Of a DNA stretch of 64,000 nucleotides, positions 1 to 8,727 are shown in pieces. The stretch lies in NCBI GenBank assembly GCA_963795775.1, contig CAWCJL010000001.1, positions 196,391 through 260,390 of the forward strand, in the 5' to 3' direction. The DNA comes from CAWCJL01 sp963795775. Lineage in GTDB: Bacteria > Acidobacteriota > Terriglobia > Terriglobales > Acidobacteriaceae. The first letter of the stretch is position 1. Each line of letters begins with the position of its first letter. The notes beneath the pieces are model-generated. The model did no database searches. It was not told where the DNA came from and saw only the letters and a list, made by a program, of their open reading frames with translations. The position numbers and the translations under genes were made by a program.

Positions 1-131
1 TGGACGGTGCTGGGTGGTCCTGCTTGGTAAGTCGGATCATCGGTTGACCTGTCTTCTCTAGTGTAGACGCGGCCGCGCGAAATCGCCGCCGCTCGCTTTG
101 CGGCCGGCTGCACGGCAGGGCAGGCCGCCGG

Positions 132-686
132 TTACCACCAATGCTGAATCAGCAGCAGCGCAAGCAGGCCGTAGAAACCAGCGGCTATATCGTCGAGCAT
201 GATGCCCCAGCCCGCAGGGAGGGCTTCAAGCTGCCGCGCAGGCCACGGCTTGGTGATATCGAACAGGCGGAAAAGCGCCAGGGCGAGAAGGGCGTGTTGC
301 CAGTCGGGACGGCATACGGCAAGCGTGAGCCATTGCCCGGCGACTTCATCGATGACCACATGGCCGGGGTCTTCGCGACCGCTTTCGCGGGCCACGCGGG
401 TGGCCGCCGGGACGCCGATGGCGGTGGCGGCAAACACTCCGAGAAGGGTGGCCGAAACAATCAGCGGGCGCGAGGTGGCAATCGCGGTGTTGCCGGAATG
501 ATAGACAATCTGGTAAGGCGCCAACTTAATGAGATGAGCACCCCAGTACCAGAGCGCCGTGGCTGCCACCGAGCCCCAGGTCCCCGGCCCGGGCTTCAGC
601 AGCCCCGCGCCGAAAAAGGTGCCGATCGCCCAAGCCCACGGAGTCCTGGTCGCCGATGCCGGGCCTGCGCCCGGCTTATCGTTCAC
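132..686 (-). CDS. pgpA: Phosphatidylglycerophosphatase A
   Basis: This inner-membrane enzyme dephosphorylates phosphatidylglycerophosphate to phosphatidylglycerol. The 184-residue product carries GPGTWGS at residues 33-39 and the acidic metal-binding block DPGHVVIDEVAG at 106-117, followed by a FRLFDITKPWP segment and LDDIAAG, all typical of PgpA. Hydrophobic stretches near residues 40-60, 75-95 and the C-terminus fit membrane insertion. I chose the GTG at 686 because longer readings run far into yacG with no family-like sequence. The start overlaps the end of yacG by 11 bases, so the two are probably translated from one transcript. The exact start is less certain than the identity. Confidence 0.9.
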   Translation of the reverse strand: MNDKPGAGPASATRTPWAWAIGTFFGAGLLKPGPGTWGSVAATALWYWGAHLIKLAPYQIVYHSGNTAIATSRPLIVSATLLGVFAATAIGVPAATRVARESGREDPGHVVIDEVAGQWLTLAVCRPDWQHALLALALFRLFDITKPWPARQLEALPAGWGIMLDDIAAGFYGLLALLLIQHWW

Positions 687-909
687 TGTCTTCGGCGCGG
701 GCGCGGCGCAGCGTCTGCTCGTCCACCTCTTCGAGCAGCTCCGGATCCATGATGGGCGACGAAATGCGGTACTCGCCGCTGGCCCACTTGCCGAGGTCGA
801 TGACACGGCAGCGATCGCTGCAGAAGGGCATGTCCGGATCGCCCAGCTTCACGATCGTCTTGCAGATGGGGCAACGCAGCAGTTTTGTTTTCCTGGTTGG
901 CTCTGGCAT
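676..909 (-). CDS. yacG: DNA gyrase inhibitor YacG
   Basis: This small zinc protein binds GyrB and inhibits gyrase in characterised relatives. The 77-residue product has the four zinc-ligand cysteines at 13, 16, 30 and 34 (CPIC then CSDRC), and the conserved IDLGKWASGEYRI segment follows directly. Length and layout match the family. It lies just downstream of rimO and overlaps pgpA, so the three are likely one minus-strand operon. The charged C-terminal tail (EEVDEQTLRRARAE) is ordinary for the family. Confidence 0.9.
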   Translation of the reverse strand: MPEPTRKTKLLRCPICKTIVKLGDPDMPFCSDRCRVIDLGKWASGEYRISSPIMDPELLEEVDEQTLRRARAEDSER

Positions 910-918
910 ACCCGGCTC

Positions 919-2494
919 CTATTCGATGACGCGCGCGACCACGTCGTAGTCGTGCGCCTCGGTGATCTGGCACTGGTAGAAGCTCCCCGGAGTGAGCACC
1001 TCGTGCGGACCGAAGTCGTTGAGGTAGACCTTGCCGTCAATCTCCGGGGCGTGGAACTGCGACCGGCCTTCCCACAGCAGCGGGGTTTCCTCAGACGGGC
1101 CTTCCACCAGGATCTCCATGGTGCTGCCGACCCATTGCTCCTTTGCTTCCCGGCTGATGCGCTGCTGCAGCTTCATCACCGAGCGGCGGCGCGCTTCGAC
1201 AGTACGCTTCGGCACCAGCGCGGCGCCCGTTGCATGTGCGTGCGAGCCTTCCTCGTCGGAGTAGGAGAAGGCCCCCATCCAATCGAACTTCGCCGCTTTC
1301 ACAAAGTCGGTCAGGATTTTGTGGTCGGCTTCCGTTTCACCGGGGAAGCCGACGATGAACGAGGTGCGCAGCGCGATGCCGGGCACGGCGGCGCGTACCT
1401 TGTCGAGCGTCTTCAGGAAGATGTCCGCGTTCGCGCCGCGGCGCATGTTCTTGAGCACATCGCCGGAGGCGTGCTGCAGCGGGACGTCCAGGTACTTCAC
1501 GATAGTCTCGTGCCGGGCGATGGTCTCAAGCAACCGACCGGTGATCTTATTGGGGTAGGCGTAGAGAAAGCGCAGCCACTTCAGTCCCTCGATCTGCGCC
1601 AGCCGGTCCAGCAGTTGCGCCAGGCCGTCCTTCATGCCGAAGTCTTCGCCGTAGCAGGTGGTGTCCTGGCCGATGAGGCGTGATCTCGCGCGTGCCGTTG
1701 GCGACCAGTCGCTCTGCTTCGGCGACTACGGATTCAAAGCGGCGCGAGCGGAACTTGCCGCGAAGATTGGGGATGATGCAGAAGGAACAGGGATGGTCAC
1801 AGCCTTCCGCGATCTTGATGTAGGCCGAGGCCTTGGGCGTGGCCAGGACGCGCGGCGTGGTCTCGTCGTACAAATAGGCCGGCAGCGCCGCGGTTGCACC
1901 GTCCCAGGCTGCGCGCGTAAAGCGCCCCTGTTCTTCGCGAAGATTGCCCTCGGGACGCGACGGCGCAGGCGCGCTCAGGATCTGGAACAACTGCGGCCCG
2001 GCAGGAGCGGCCGGCATGCTCAGGCCTGCTGCCTCCAGCACCTTCTCAAGCTCGCCAGTGCCGACCACGGCATCGACTTCCGGGATGTTCTTGCGGATCT
2101 CGTCGCGGTAGCGCTCCACCAGGCAGCCGGCGACGATCAGCTTCTGCGCGCGTCCCGTGCTCTTGTGCTGCGCCATTTCCAGAATGGCATTCACCGATTC
2201 CTGCTTGGCGGAGTCGATAAACGAACAGGTATTCACCACCAGGATTTCAGCCGATTCCGGCTGGTTGGTCAGCTCGGCGCCGGCGCGGTCCAGCAGGCCC
2301 ATCATCACTTCGCTGTCCACCAGGTTTTTCGGGCAGCCCAGGCTCACAAACCCGACCGTTGGACGAGGGAGCGCGCCGGAAAGGGGAGGGGCAGCGTAGC
2401 CTGCCGGGCTCGTCGGTGCCGCACTCGCCGATTGCGCGTCGGTCCCGCCCGGGCTGGTCACGGGCGCCTCATCACAGATTGAAAGGGGAGTCAC
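919..2494 (-). pseudogene. rimO: Ribosomal protein S12 methylthiotransferase RimO, split by a 1-base frameshift
   Basis: RimO is a radical-SAM enzyme that adds a methylthio group to an aspartate of ribosomal protein S12. The first part (2494 down to about 1678) has the N-terminal MTTase domain with conserved cysteines (CPKNLVDSE, NTCSF) and the radical-SAM CDHPCSFC motif. The second part (about 1677 to 919) resumes at a GQDTTCYGEDFG segment and ends with a TRAM-type RNA-binding domain. The frame breaks after REIT: the coding strand reads ACGCCTCATC where ACGCTCATC would restore the family sequence, so one C is extra (GG at 1677-1678 on the plus strand). Removing it gives 524 codons, with an N-terminal extension of about 45 residues rich in Ala/Pro/Ser. 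Either the gene is broken or the base is an assembly error; everything else is intact. Confidence 0.9.
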
Positions 2495-2659
2495 CCTCCT
2501 ATTTTAACGAATCTGCGGACATCGGTCCCGCTGCGCCGGTGCCTAACCCTTTCGTGCCATTTTGCCCGGGCGACTGGCGCGTTACCTTTCTTGCACTCTC
2601 GCCAGCGCCTGTTTGTACCCACGCTCCGCGAGCAACGACGAAGTTTCTGGAGACGCAAC

Positions 2660-3073
2660 GTGCATCAGGCAAACGGAACAGTGATTGGCAAGACGATGGT
2701 GATTCGCGGCGAGATAACCGGCACGGAAGATCTGGTGCTGAACGGCATTATTGATGGCAATATCACCCTGCACGATGGCCGGCTGACCGTCGGCCCCGAG
2801 GGCCACGCGAAAGCCAAGATCGATGTCCGGGAGGTCGTGATCGCCGGCCGGGTGGAAGGTTCGGTGCGCGCCCGCGAACGCGCGGAACTGCGCGGCACCG
2901 CGCACTTTGTGGGCGAGCTCAGCGCGCCGCATCTCCTCATCGAAGGCGACGCGCAGCTTAAGGCGACCCTCGATACCACCGAGGGCAGGGAATCCCGTCC
3001 GGCCAAGGTGACCAAGATGGCGCCGCAGTCGGAGCACGTCGCCGTAGGCGTGCCCCAGCCCGCAGCAGTGTAG
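2660..3073 (+). CDS. Bactofilin (polymer-forming cytoskeletal protein)
   Basis: Bactofilins self-assemble into filaments that position envelope-synthesis machinery. The 137-residue product shows the repeating short beta-strand pattern of the domain (VIRGEITGTEDLVLNG, IDGNITL, VGPEGHAKAKI, VVIAGRVEGSV), with hydrophobic residues at regular spacing from about residue 5 to 105. A polar, disordered C-terminal tail follows. I chose the GTG at 2660 because GGAGA sits about seven bases upstream. An upstream TTG at 2591 adds 23 residues (arginine-rich) that do not look like the family. It is convergent with the carboxylesterase gene. Confidence 0.85.
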   Translation: MHQANGTVIGKTMVIRGEITGTEDLVLNGIIDGNITLHDGRLTVGPEGHAKAKIDVREVVIAGRVEGSVRARERAELRGTAHFVGELSAPHLLIEGDAQLKATLDTTEGRESRPAKVTKMAPQSEHVAVGVPQPAAV

Positions 3074-3084
3074 TTTCACCGATC

Positions 3085-3124
3085 GGGACAGAGGCGCTGC
3101 TACTCCCAGCAGCGCCCTGTTCCC
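3085..3124. terminator. Imperfect long hairpin between convergent genes
   Basis: The arms ggcgctgct and agcagcgcc pair perfectly around a short loop. Flanking gggaca and tgttccc extend the stem imperfectly. It lies between the ends of the bactofilin and carboxylesterase genes, where a bidirectional terminator is expected. No clear T-run follows, so termination is inferred from position. Confidence 0.45.
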
Positions 3125-3154
3125 GTGAAGTGCGTCGTTGCTTGCTTCGCCAAC

Positions 3155-4867
3155 TCAGGGTTCCAGTTTTTCCCATACCATCCGCTCCAGCCGGTATGGG
3201 TCGTCCACCACCTTGCACTCCGTGTCGATCTCCATGGTTGCGCGCTTCTCCGTGTTGTAGGCCGGCCAATACGGCTGTCCTTTCGCTCCAGGGTGGCCGG
3301 TGCGCGCGAAGGTGCTCCACATCTCGCTCATGTTGCGGGCCGCCTTGACACTGGCCGGGTCCGAGGCGGACATCATCGTGGCGGGCGGCGGCGGGCCGGC
3401 CGGAGCATTGCTTGCGGGCGGCTGAATGTTGTTGAACTTGTAGGGAATTTCGAGCGCGTGCGCCGCCCCGAGCTTGTGGTGTGTCCCGGGCACGATCATG
3501 TCCGATTCGTGCGTGAAGATGTACATGTACACCGGCGCGCCATGCTGGGCGTATTTGCGCTCGGCGATAGTGATGGCGCCCAGGCCGATCATGCTCGCCG
3601 TGGTGATCGCGATGTATAGGTCAGCAGGTGACGCCCCGGGCCGGCTCTTACGATAGGCGTCGAGGACTGTAGCTGCATTCGCGCCTAACTCTTTATGCAG
3701 CCTCGTCTCCAGGCCCGCCTCGGTCAAATTGAAGGCCTCGGTGTCATGTCTTTCATTGAAGAAGAACGCGGTTTCATCGCGGTTCGAGCCGACAATCAAC
3801 GGCTTGTTTTTCGAGATCGCCGGCGCTTGCGGATCGAAGGGGTGGTGAGGGAGGACGGTGCCATCGACGACCGGCCCGAAGCCGCCCGGCCGCCCGCCAC
3901 CACCAATGCCCTTGCGCCCGCCGCTCATGGTCAATGGACCGCCGGGTTGTTTTCCCAGGTCCACCTGCACCTCCAGCAGCTTGCTCGCGGGCACATCGAG
4001 CAGCTTGCGCCAATCCTTCTTCTCCAGGCCAAGTTGCTTGAGTGTCATCAGGGTGGTTTCGGTCGCCGCATCCCGCGTCATCATGCGAATGCCGGGCCCG
4101 CTTTCAATGGACGCCTTGTTGAAACAGGGCTCCGCGGAAGGCATGGCATAGAGGCATGACGTTTTGGCCCCGCCGCCGCTTTCGCCGAAGATCATGACAT
4201 TGCTGGGATCGCCGCCAAATGCCGCAATGTTCTCCCGAACCCACTTCAGCCCGTCGACAATATCGAGCATGCCCTGATTGCCTGAGGTGGCGTATTCCTG
4301 CCCGGCCAGGTCGCCCAGAAAAAGAAAGCCCATCAGGCCCAGACGATGGTTGGTGGCCACCACCACGACATCCCAGGTACGTGCCAGGTTCGTCCCATCC
4401 TGGTAATCCGACCCGCCCGACCCGACGACAAATCCGCCCCCGTGGCTGTAGAACATGACCGGCCGCTTGCGCCCATCCGCCGCGGGCGTCCAGACGTTCA
4501 AGAAGAGGCAATTCTCAGCCGACGGCGGCTCGTTGCGGCGCTGCCCGCCCGGTTGCAACGCCGGTGCACCCAACTCCAGCGCGTCACGAACACCTTTCCA
4601 CGGTTGCAGCGGAGGCGCGGCCTTGAACCGGTTTGCTCCAGAAACGGAACCGCCGTAGGGAATTCCTTTGAAGGTCGCCACCCCTGCACCCTGCTTGCCG
4701 CGAAGGCGTCCGTACGCGGTGTTGACTTCGACATACTCCGATTTTTCGGAAGCTTCCAGCGCGGACGCGTACGGAAGCGCGGCGGTGCAGGCCAAAGCTG
4801 CCGAACCTCGAAGCACGAATTCACGCCGAGTCAGCCCCTGCGCTAAGGAATCAAAATGCGAGCTCAC
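3155..4867 (-). CDS. Tat-exported type B carboxylesterase
   Basis: An alpha/beta-hydrolase of the carboxylesterase/lipase type B family, expected to cleave carboxylic esters outside the cytoplasm. A twin-arginine signal (LTRREFVLRGSAALACTAAL) lies near residues 12-31. Then come the oxyanion-hole HGGG (about residue 143) and the nucleophile elbow GESGGG (Ser about 230; the usual form is GESAGG). The acidic residue is probably in SNRDETAF and the histidine in AAHALEIPY. At 570 residues it has normal length. The GTG at 4867 follows AGAAGGGA at good spacing; an ATG at 4885 adds six residues. The substrate cannot be told. Confidence 0.88.
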   Translation of the reverse strand: MSSHFDSLAQGLTRREFVLRGSAALACTAALPYASALEASEKSEYVEVNTAYGRLRGKQGAGVATFKGIPYGGSVSGANRFKAAPPLQPWKGVRDALELGAPALQPGGQRRNEPPSAENCLFLNVWTPAADGRKRPVMFYSHGGGFVVGSGGSDYQDGTNLARTWDVVVVATNHRLGLMGFLFLGDLAGQEYATSGNQGMLDIVDGLKWVRENIAAFGGDPSNVMIFGESGGGAKTSCLYAMPSAEPCFNKASIESGPGIRMMTRDAATETTLMTLKQLGLEKKDWRKLLDVPASKLLEVQVDLGKQPGGPLTMSGGRKGIGGGGRPGGFGPVVDGTVLPHHPFDPQAPAISKNKPLIVGSNRDETAFFFNERHDTEAFNLTEAGLETRLHKELGANAATVLDAYRKSRPGASPADLYIAITTASMIGLGAITIAERKYAQHGAPVYMYIFTHESDMIVPGTHHKLGAAHALEIPYKFNNIQPPASNAPAGPPPPATMMSASDPASVKAARNMSEMWSTFARTGHPGAKGQPYWPAYNTEKRATMEIDTECKVVDDPYRLERMVWEKLEP

Positions 4868-4921
4868 GGTTTCCCTTCTCGGCATCGCCGATCACACCTG
4901 AACCTTAGTTGAACTTCTCGA

Positions 4922-5314
4922 TCACGTCGTGGCCCATTCATGACGAGACAGCAGGTAGATGGATTCCGCCAAGACAATGCAGGTGGCTCCATAGGAGGGA
5001 TTGATCTGCAAGACGGTAAGCCCGCGCTCACGCGCCTTCCCTAAGAGTTTCTGTGCTTGCTCCTGGCCCTTTACCTCCGCCGACAGCCCGTAGCTCTCTG
5101 TGATGTCTTGGAGCGTTAGTTCGTCCCCGGCCTTGGTCAACACCTCGAAGACGATATTTCCCGATTTGAAGCCCCCTGCGGAGAGTGCGGTTACACCCTC
5201 CGCCACGATAACGAACGGTTGCTTCTCCTCGGTGCTGATGAAGACCTGGACGGAGGTCTGTTCGATCAGGAGTCCGTCCAGCCAGCCGTCGTGGAATTGG
5301 TCGTAGTTCGTCAT
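4922..5314 (-). CDS. Uncharacterised 130-residue protein
   Basis: I do not recognise a family. The product is soluble-looking, mixed alpha/beta, slightly acidic, with no signal peptide, membrane segment or cysteine cluster; a KGQEQAQKLLGKARERG helix sits near residue 85. The ATG overlaps the stop of an upstream reading frame as TAATG, the usual sign of translational coupling. That upstream frame is a degraded fragment (see 5314-5560). A small gene directly behind a broken Rhs-like end could be an orphan immunity gene, but this rests only on position. Confidence 0.6.
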   Translation of the reverse strand: MTNYDQFHDGWLDGLLIEQTSVQVFISTEEKQPFVIVAEGVTALSAGGFKSGNIVFEVLTKAGDELTLQDITESYGLSAEVKGQEQAQKLLGKARERGLTVLQINPSYGATCIVLAESIYLLSRHEWATT

Positions 5315-5560
5315 TAGCTCACGTCAATCACTGCATACCGGTCAAGAGGATATTCCGGCTCGAAGATGCGCGGGGTGGACAGTACACCCTGCACAGCAAG
5401 CTGGTACGGATGGGAGCGGAACCGGTCTGCGTGTGCAATCTCAGATGCACGACCTAGGGAGCGGACCGCGCCACCAATTCACCTCCGTAGGTAAACCGAT
5501 CCCAGCCAGTTCGTGCCGTGTTTGAGCGCACCCGCTGCCCATCGCCGCCTGCAGTTCCGG
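5314..5560 (-). pseudogene. Degraded C-terminal gene fragment, possibly Rhs/YD-repeat derived
   Basis: Two neighbouring frames on the minus strand look coding but have no proper start. From about 5560 to 5454 one reads GDGQRVRSNTARTGW then FTYGGELVAR before a stop; this resembles a YD/Rhs repeat (DGQRVR...YDGGELVA). From 5478 to 5314 a second frame gives 54 sense codons ending PLDRYAVIDVS, and its TAA overlaps the ATG of the next gene. A frameshift near 5475 would join them. The upstream part of such a gene is missing: the SRP RNA begins 40 bases further on. The Rhs link is a guess from a short match. Confidence 0.35.
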
Positions 5561-5599
5561 CGCGTGAGCCGATGAGGCGGAGATGGTATGCTTGAGTTC

Positions 5600-5696
5600 G
5601 TACCGGGTCCTACGCGACGGGATCCCGCCAACCCCGCCAGGTCCGGAAGGAAGCAACGGTAACGGGCCATTTCGGGCGCAGTAGGCCGCCCGGTAC
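5600..5696 (+). ncRNA. ffs: Small (bacterial-type) signal recognition particle RNA
   Basis: This RNA is the scaffold that binds Ffh and FtsY for co-translational membrane targeting. The hallmark apical sequence ggtccggaaggaagca is present at about 5640-5655. The ends pair exactly (gtaccggg with cccggtac), and a second pairing, cctacgcg with cgcagtagg, lies inside with the usual asymmetric loops. The length of about 97 bases matches the Alu-less bacterial form. It lies just upstream of fabH on the same strand. The boundaries are taken from the terminal stem and may be off by a few bases. Confidence 0.93.
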
Positions 5697-5822
5697 ATTT
5701 TCCTGCGCGGGTCGCGCAGTGCCTTCTCCCGCTCTCCCTTCCACGGCTTCCGTTGCGTAGACACCCCTCGCGCTGTCGGCGAGAATAGCGATGGAAATCC
5801 TCAAGAGCTGGGAGACAAGAAT

Positions 5823-6866
5823 TTGAGCAATGCTGCCGCGGCTGACCCCGGAACCTCACACTCCGCACCTGCCAAACTCCGCCGCGCCAAAATCAGCGGC
5901 CTGGGCACCTTTGTTCCGCCGCGCATCCTTTCCAATGCCGACCTGGAAAAAATGGTCGAAACCAATGACAAGTGGATCACCGAGCGCACCGGCATCCGCG
6001 AACGCCACCTGGTTGATCCCGGCATGGCAACCAGCGACATGGCCGTCGAAGCCGCCCGTCGCTGTCTGGCCGAGCGCGGCATTCCCGCCACCGAGGTGGA
6101 AGCGATCATCGTCGCCACGGTCACGCCGGACATGCTTTTCCCTTCCAGCGCCTGCCTTATCCAGGACAAGCTCGGCGCCAAGGGTGCCTGGGGATTTGAC
6201 CTGTCCGCGGCCTGCTCCGGCTTTATCTATGCACTGCAGGTGGGTGCGAAACTAGTGGAAAGCGGCGCGCACTCCAAGGTGCTGGTCATCGGCGCCGATA
6301 CCATGTCGTCCATCATCGACTACACCGACCGCGCTACCTGCGTCATCTTCGGAGACGGCGCCGGCGCGGTTCTGCTGGAGCCGGCCGAAGAGGGCGAGAC
6401 CGGCATGATCGACTTCCTGCACGAGATCGACGGCTCTGGCGCCCCTGCCCTCAACATGCCCGGAGGCGGCAGCCTCCATCCGCCCACCGCCGATACCGTG
6501 GCCCACAAGATGCACTACGTGCACCAGGACGGCCAGGCGGTCTACAAGTACGCGGTCCGCAAAATGGCCGAGGTCTCCGAGCGCATTCTGACGCGCAACC
6601 AGCTTTCCGGCGCCGACCTGGGCTGTTTCATCCCGCACCAGGCGAACAAGCGCATCATCCTGTCCACCGCCGAGCGCCTGGGCATGCCGGAAGAGCGCGT
6701 CATCATCAACATCGACCGTTACGGCAACACCACTGCCGGCACCATTCCGCTGGCCATGGACACCGCGCGCCAGGAAAACCGGCTGAAGAAGGGCGACCTT
6801 GTCCTTTTAGCATCGGTCGGCGCCGGCTTCACCACCGGAGCCACGCTGTTGCGCTGGGAACTCTAG
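5823..6866 (+). CDS. fabH: 3-oxoacyl-ACP synthase III
   Basis: KAS III starts fatty-acid synthesis by condensing acyl-CoA with malonyl-ACP. The 347-residue product has the catalytic triad in the family contexts: Cys131 in DLSAACSGF, His272 in PHQANKRI and Asn302 in YGNTTAGTIP. WITERTGIRERH near residue 50 is the CoA-binding signature. Translation probably begins at the TTG at 5823 with GGGAGA about nine bases upstream; the first 18 residues are Ala/Pro-rich and no better start is visible before the conserved region. Confidence 0.93.
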   Translation: MSNAAAADPGTSHSAPAKLRRAKISGLGTFVPPRILSNADLEKMVETNDKWITERTGIRERHLVDPGMATSDMAVEAARRCLAERGIPATEVEAIIVATVTPDMLFPSSACLIQDKLGAKGAWGFDLSAACSGFIYALQVGAKLVESGAHSKVLVIGADTMSSIIDYTDRATCVIFGDGAGAVLLEPAEEGETGMIDFLHEIDGSGAPALNMPGGGSLHPPTADTVAHKMHYVHQDGQAVYKYAVRKMAEVSERILTRNQLSGADLGCFIPHQANKRIILSTAERLGMPEERVIINIDRYGNTTAGTIPLAMDTARQENRLKKGDLVLLASVGAGFTTGATLLRWEL

Positions 6867-6885
6867 CCAGAAAAGCCGCGCAGAG

Positions 6886-7578
6886 CTAAGCCGCCGCCTT
6901 CTCTCCCGTGGGCGCCGGCTTGGCCCCGCCGGACCGCTTCTTGCTGCTGCGCTTCCATTGCCATACGCCCCAGCCAATACCCAACGCAAACAGGCTGAAG
7001 ATCACCCAGGTGATAGCGCCGGAGTAGGCCGCCAGGTACTGGTTCCACCAGTGCACCATGCGGTGTCCATAGATCACACCCAGCCACGCTACCAGTCCGT
7101 AGCGCACGATCCGCCCTCCGCCGAAGGCCAGCAGATATTTGCGGAACGAGACGCCGAGTGCTCCCGCCGCCAGCAGAAACGGCATCAGCGGCATGGGGGG
7201 TGGCAGCACCGCGGAAAGCGCCACGGCCGTCCCACCATGACTCTGCACCCATCCGGAGATACGCTTCAGGTAGCGCTTGGGGACGTAGTGCTCCAGCGCT
7301 GCCTGGCCACCCTTCTTGCCCGTGGACCAGGTGATGAATCCCCCTATGAGCGACCCCACGACGCCGAGAGAAGCCAGCAGCCAGGGATTGCTCCCATGCG
7401 CGATCAGGATCAGCATGATCAGGTCGGTCGAGCCCGGTACCGGCATGGGGAAGATGGAGGAATCGACCAGCGCCGTGCCAAAAACGCCGAGGGTGCCGAA
7501 GCGTAAAAGCCAATGGATCAGCTTCGAATGGCTTCCGGAGTGGGAAGCGGCATGGCGCGCAGCAGCTAAGAAAGTCAC
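6886..7578 (-). CDS. DedA/YqaA-like VTT-domain membrane protein
   Basis: An inner-membrane protein of the DedA/VTT (SNARE-associated) group, whose members move or flip lipids or support envelope integrity. The 230-residue product contains the re-entrant-loop segment SIFPMPVPGSTDL (about residues 41-53). A second proline-rich membrane region, LPPPMPLMPFLLAAGALG, lies near residue 125, followed by two or three further hydrophobic helices. The C-terminus is short, basic and disordered. It lies convergent to fabH and downstream of mqnA, with a gap of 54 bases to the latter. Confidence 0.8.
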   Translation of the reverse strand: MTFLAAARHAASHSGSHSKLIHWLLRFGTLGVFGTALVDSSIFPMPVPGSTDLIMLILIAHGSNPWLLASLGVVGSLIGGFITWSTGKKGGQAALEHYVPKRYLKRISGWVQSHGGTAVALSAVLPPPMPLMPFLLAAGALGVSFRKYLLAFGGGRIVRYGLVAWLGVIYGHRMVHWWNQYLAAYSGAITWVIFSLFALGIGWGVWQWKRSSKKRSGGAKPAPTGEKAAA

Positions 7579-7632
7579 CCAAGTAGGACGCAGAAAGGGC
7601 GTGCCGGGTCGCAGAGCATGGAGCGTTTCTCC

Positions 7633-8496
7633 TCAGCTTTCCAGGATTTGCAACCGTGGCGCAGGCGGAAGCACCCCGCACTGGTGCGCCAGATCAAAAA
7701 AGCGCTCCAGGCCGCGCAGGCATCCCTCGTCCAGAACATAGTGGATGTTGTCACACAGATAGGTACGGATGGTTTCCGCCGGAACCGGAAGGCGGACGGC
7801 CCACTCCGTGACCAGGTCTTCGCGATGGGCGAGTCCGTGGTCACGCGAGGCGAGCAGGTCCTGCACCAATTGCCGCGCCCGTCCCGCATCCCCTTGGATA
7901 CTCTCGCCGCGGACTGCCCAGACAGCCGACACCCAGGGCAGCCCGGTGCATTCCCGCCAGGCCGTGCCCAGGTCGATGTACTCCAGCGCCTCGCCGGTCC
8001 GGTCTTTCCGCGCGGCGCGATCTTCGAGCGCCCGCAGTGCCGGGTCCCCGATCAGCAGGGCCGCATCGGCCGTCGCCAGCATACGATCGAGCACCGGTGG
8101 GTGCTGCACAAAATCCGGCTCACCATGCCAAAACCGGCGGAACAGGACCTGCGTGTAGGCCAGGGAAGCGCGCGAGGAGGTATCAGCCGCGACCCTGCGC
8201 ACGCCCTTTAGACCCCGACCTGCGCGGACGACCAGCAGGATGGAGCGGATCGCACCCTTGGAGGCGATGGCGCAGCCGGGCGCGACCAGCAGACCGGGCG
8301 TGGTGGCAAGGGCGGTTACCGGAACCAGTCCCAGGTCCGCCGTCCCTGCCGCCAGTTGCGCAGCGCAGGCCGACGGCATCATGGTCTCGACGGCGTAGCG
8401 TGCGCGCAGCGTGGTCCGTGCCGGCTCGTGGTCGAAATCCCACATCAGCGGGGCAGGATTGAGGAAATCAATGGCAGCAATGCGGAGGCGATTCAC
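7633..8496 (-). CDS. mqnA: Chorismate dehydratase (futalosine pathway)
   Basis: MqnA removes water from chorismate to give 3-[(1-carboxyvinyl)oxy]benzoate, the first step of the futalosine route to menaquinone. The 287-residue product has the family N-terminus (RIAAIDFLNPAPLMW). A periplasmic-binding-like fold follows, with LGLVPVTALA near residue 56, DTSSRASLAY near 104 and DAALLIGDPAL near 147. The length is normal. No other mqn gene is in the window, which fits their scattered arrangement in many genomes. Confidence 0.85.
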   Translation of the reverse strand: MNRLRIAAIDFLNPAPLMWDFDHEPARTTLRARYAVETMMPSACAAQLAAGTADLGLVPVTALATTPGLLVAPGCAIASKGAIRSILLVVRAGRGLKGVRRVAADTSSRASLAYTQVLFRRFWHGEPDFVQHPPVLDRMLATADAALLIGDPALRALEDRAARKDRTGEALEYIDLGTAWRECTGLPWVSAVWAVRGESIQGDAGRARQLVQDLLASRDHGLAHREDLVTEWAVRLPVPAETIRTYLCDNIHYVLDEGCLRGLERFFDLAHQCGVLPPAPRLQILES

Positions 8497-8523
8497 TCAC
8501 TAGTGTAGCCGGTCAGATTGCAG

Positions 8524-8673
8524 CTAAGGTGCGCGGTACACCTCCCGGCGATGGCCGACTTTCACCACGGTCACCAATAGCACCTGATCTTGTATCAGGC
8601 AAATAAGCCGGTAATCGCCGACTCGGTACTTCCAGTAGCTTCCAAATGCAGCGCTCCTGCCTGCCCAGGGCTC
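8524..8673 (-). pseudogene. C-terminal remnant of a RelE/ParE-type toxin
   Basis: The last ~40 codons read FGSYWKYRVGDYRLIC, then VKVGHRREVYR, the conserved C-terminal half of RelE/ParE mRNA-interferase or gyrase toxins. The N-terminal half, normally another ~45 residues, is absent in this frame. The adjacent frame reads SPGQAGALHLE just upstream, which could be the missing linker after a frameshift. No antitoxin gene is next to it; dprA begins on the other strand at 8728. It is therefore most likely a decayed toxin-antitoxin locus. Confidence 0.6.
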
Positions 8674-8727
8674 GCACCACCTTTGTTGTAGTGACGCGCC
8701 GCCCCGCCGCCATCTACTCTCGCCCCA

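Noticed and set aside
1..40. Minus-strand ATG at 40 reading MIRLTKQDHPAPS off the edge
   Set aside because: Only 13 codons are visible and no ribosome site is convincing; a gene start is possible but cannot be supported.
559..1683. Plus-strand open frame of 374 codons
   Set aside because: Antisense to yacG and rimO; composition is that of a shadow frame.
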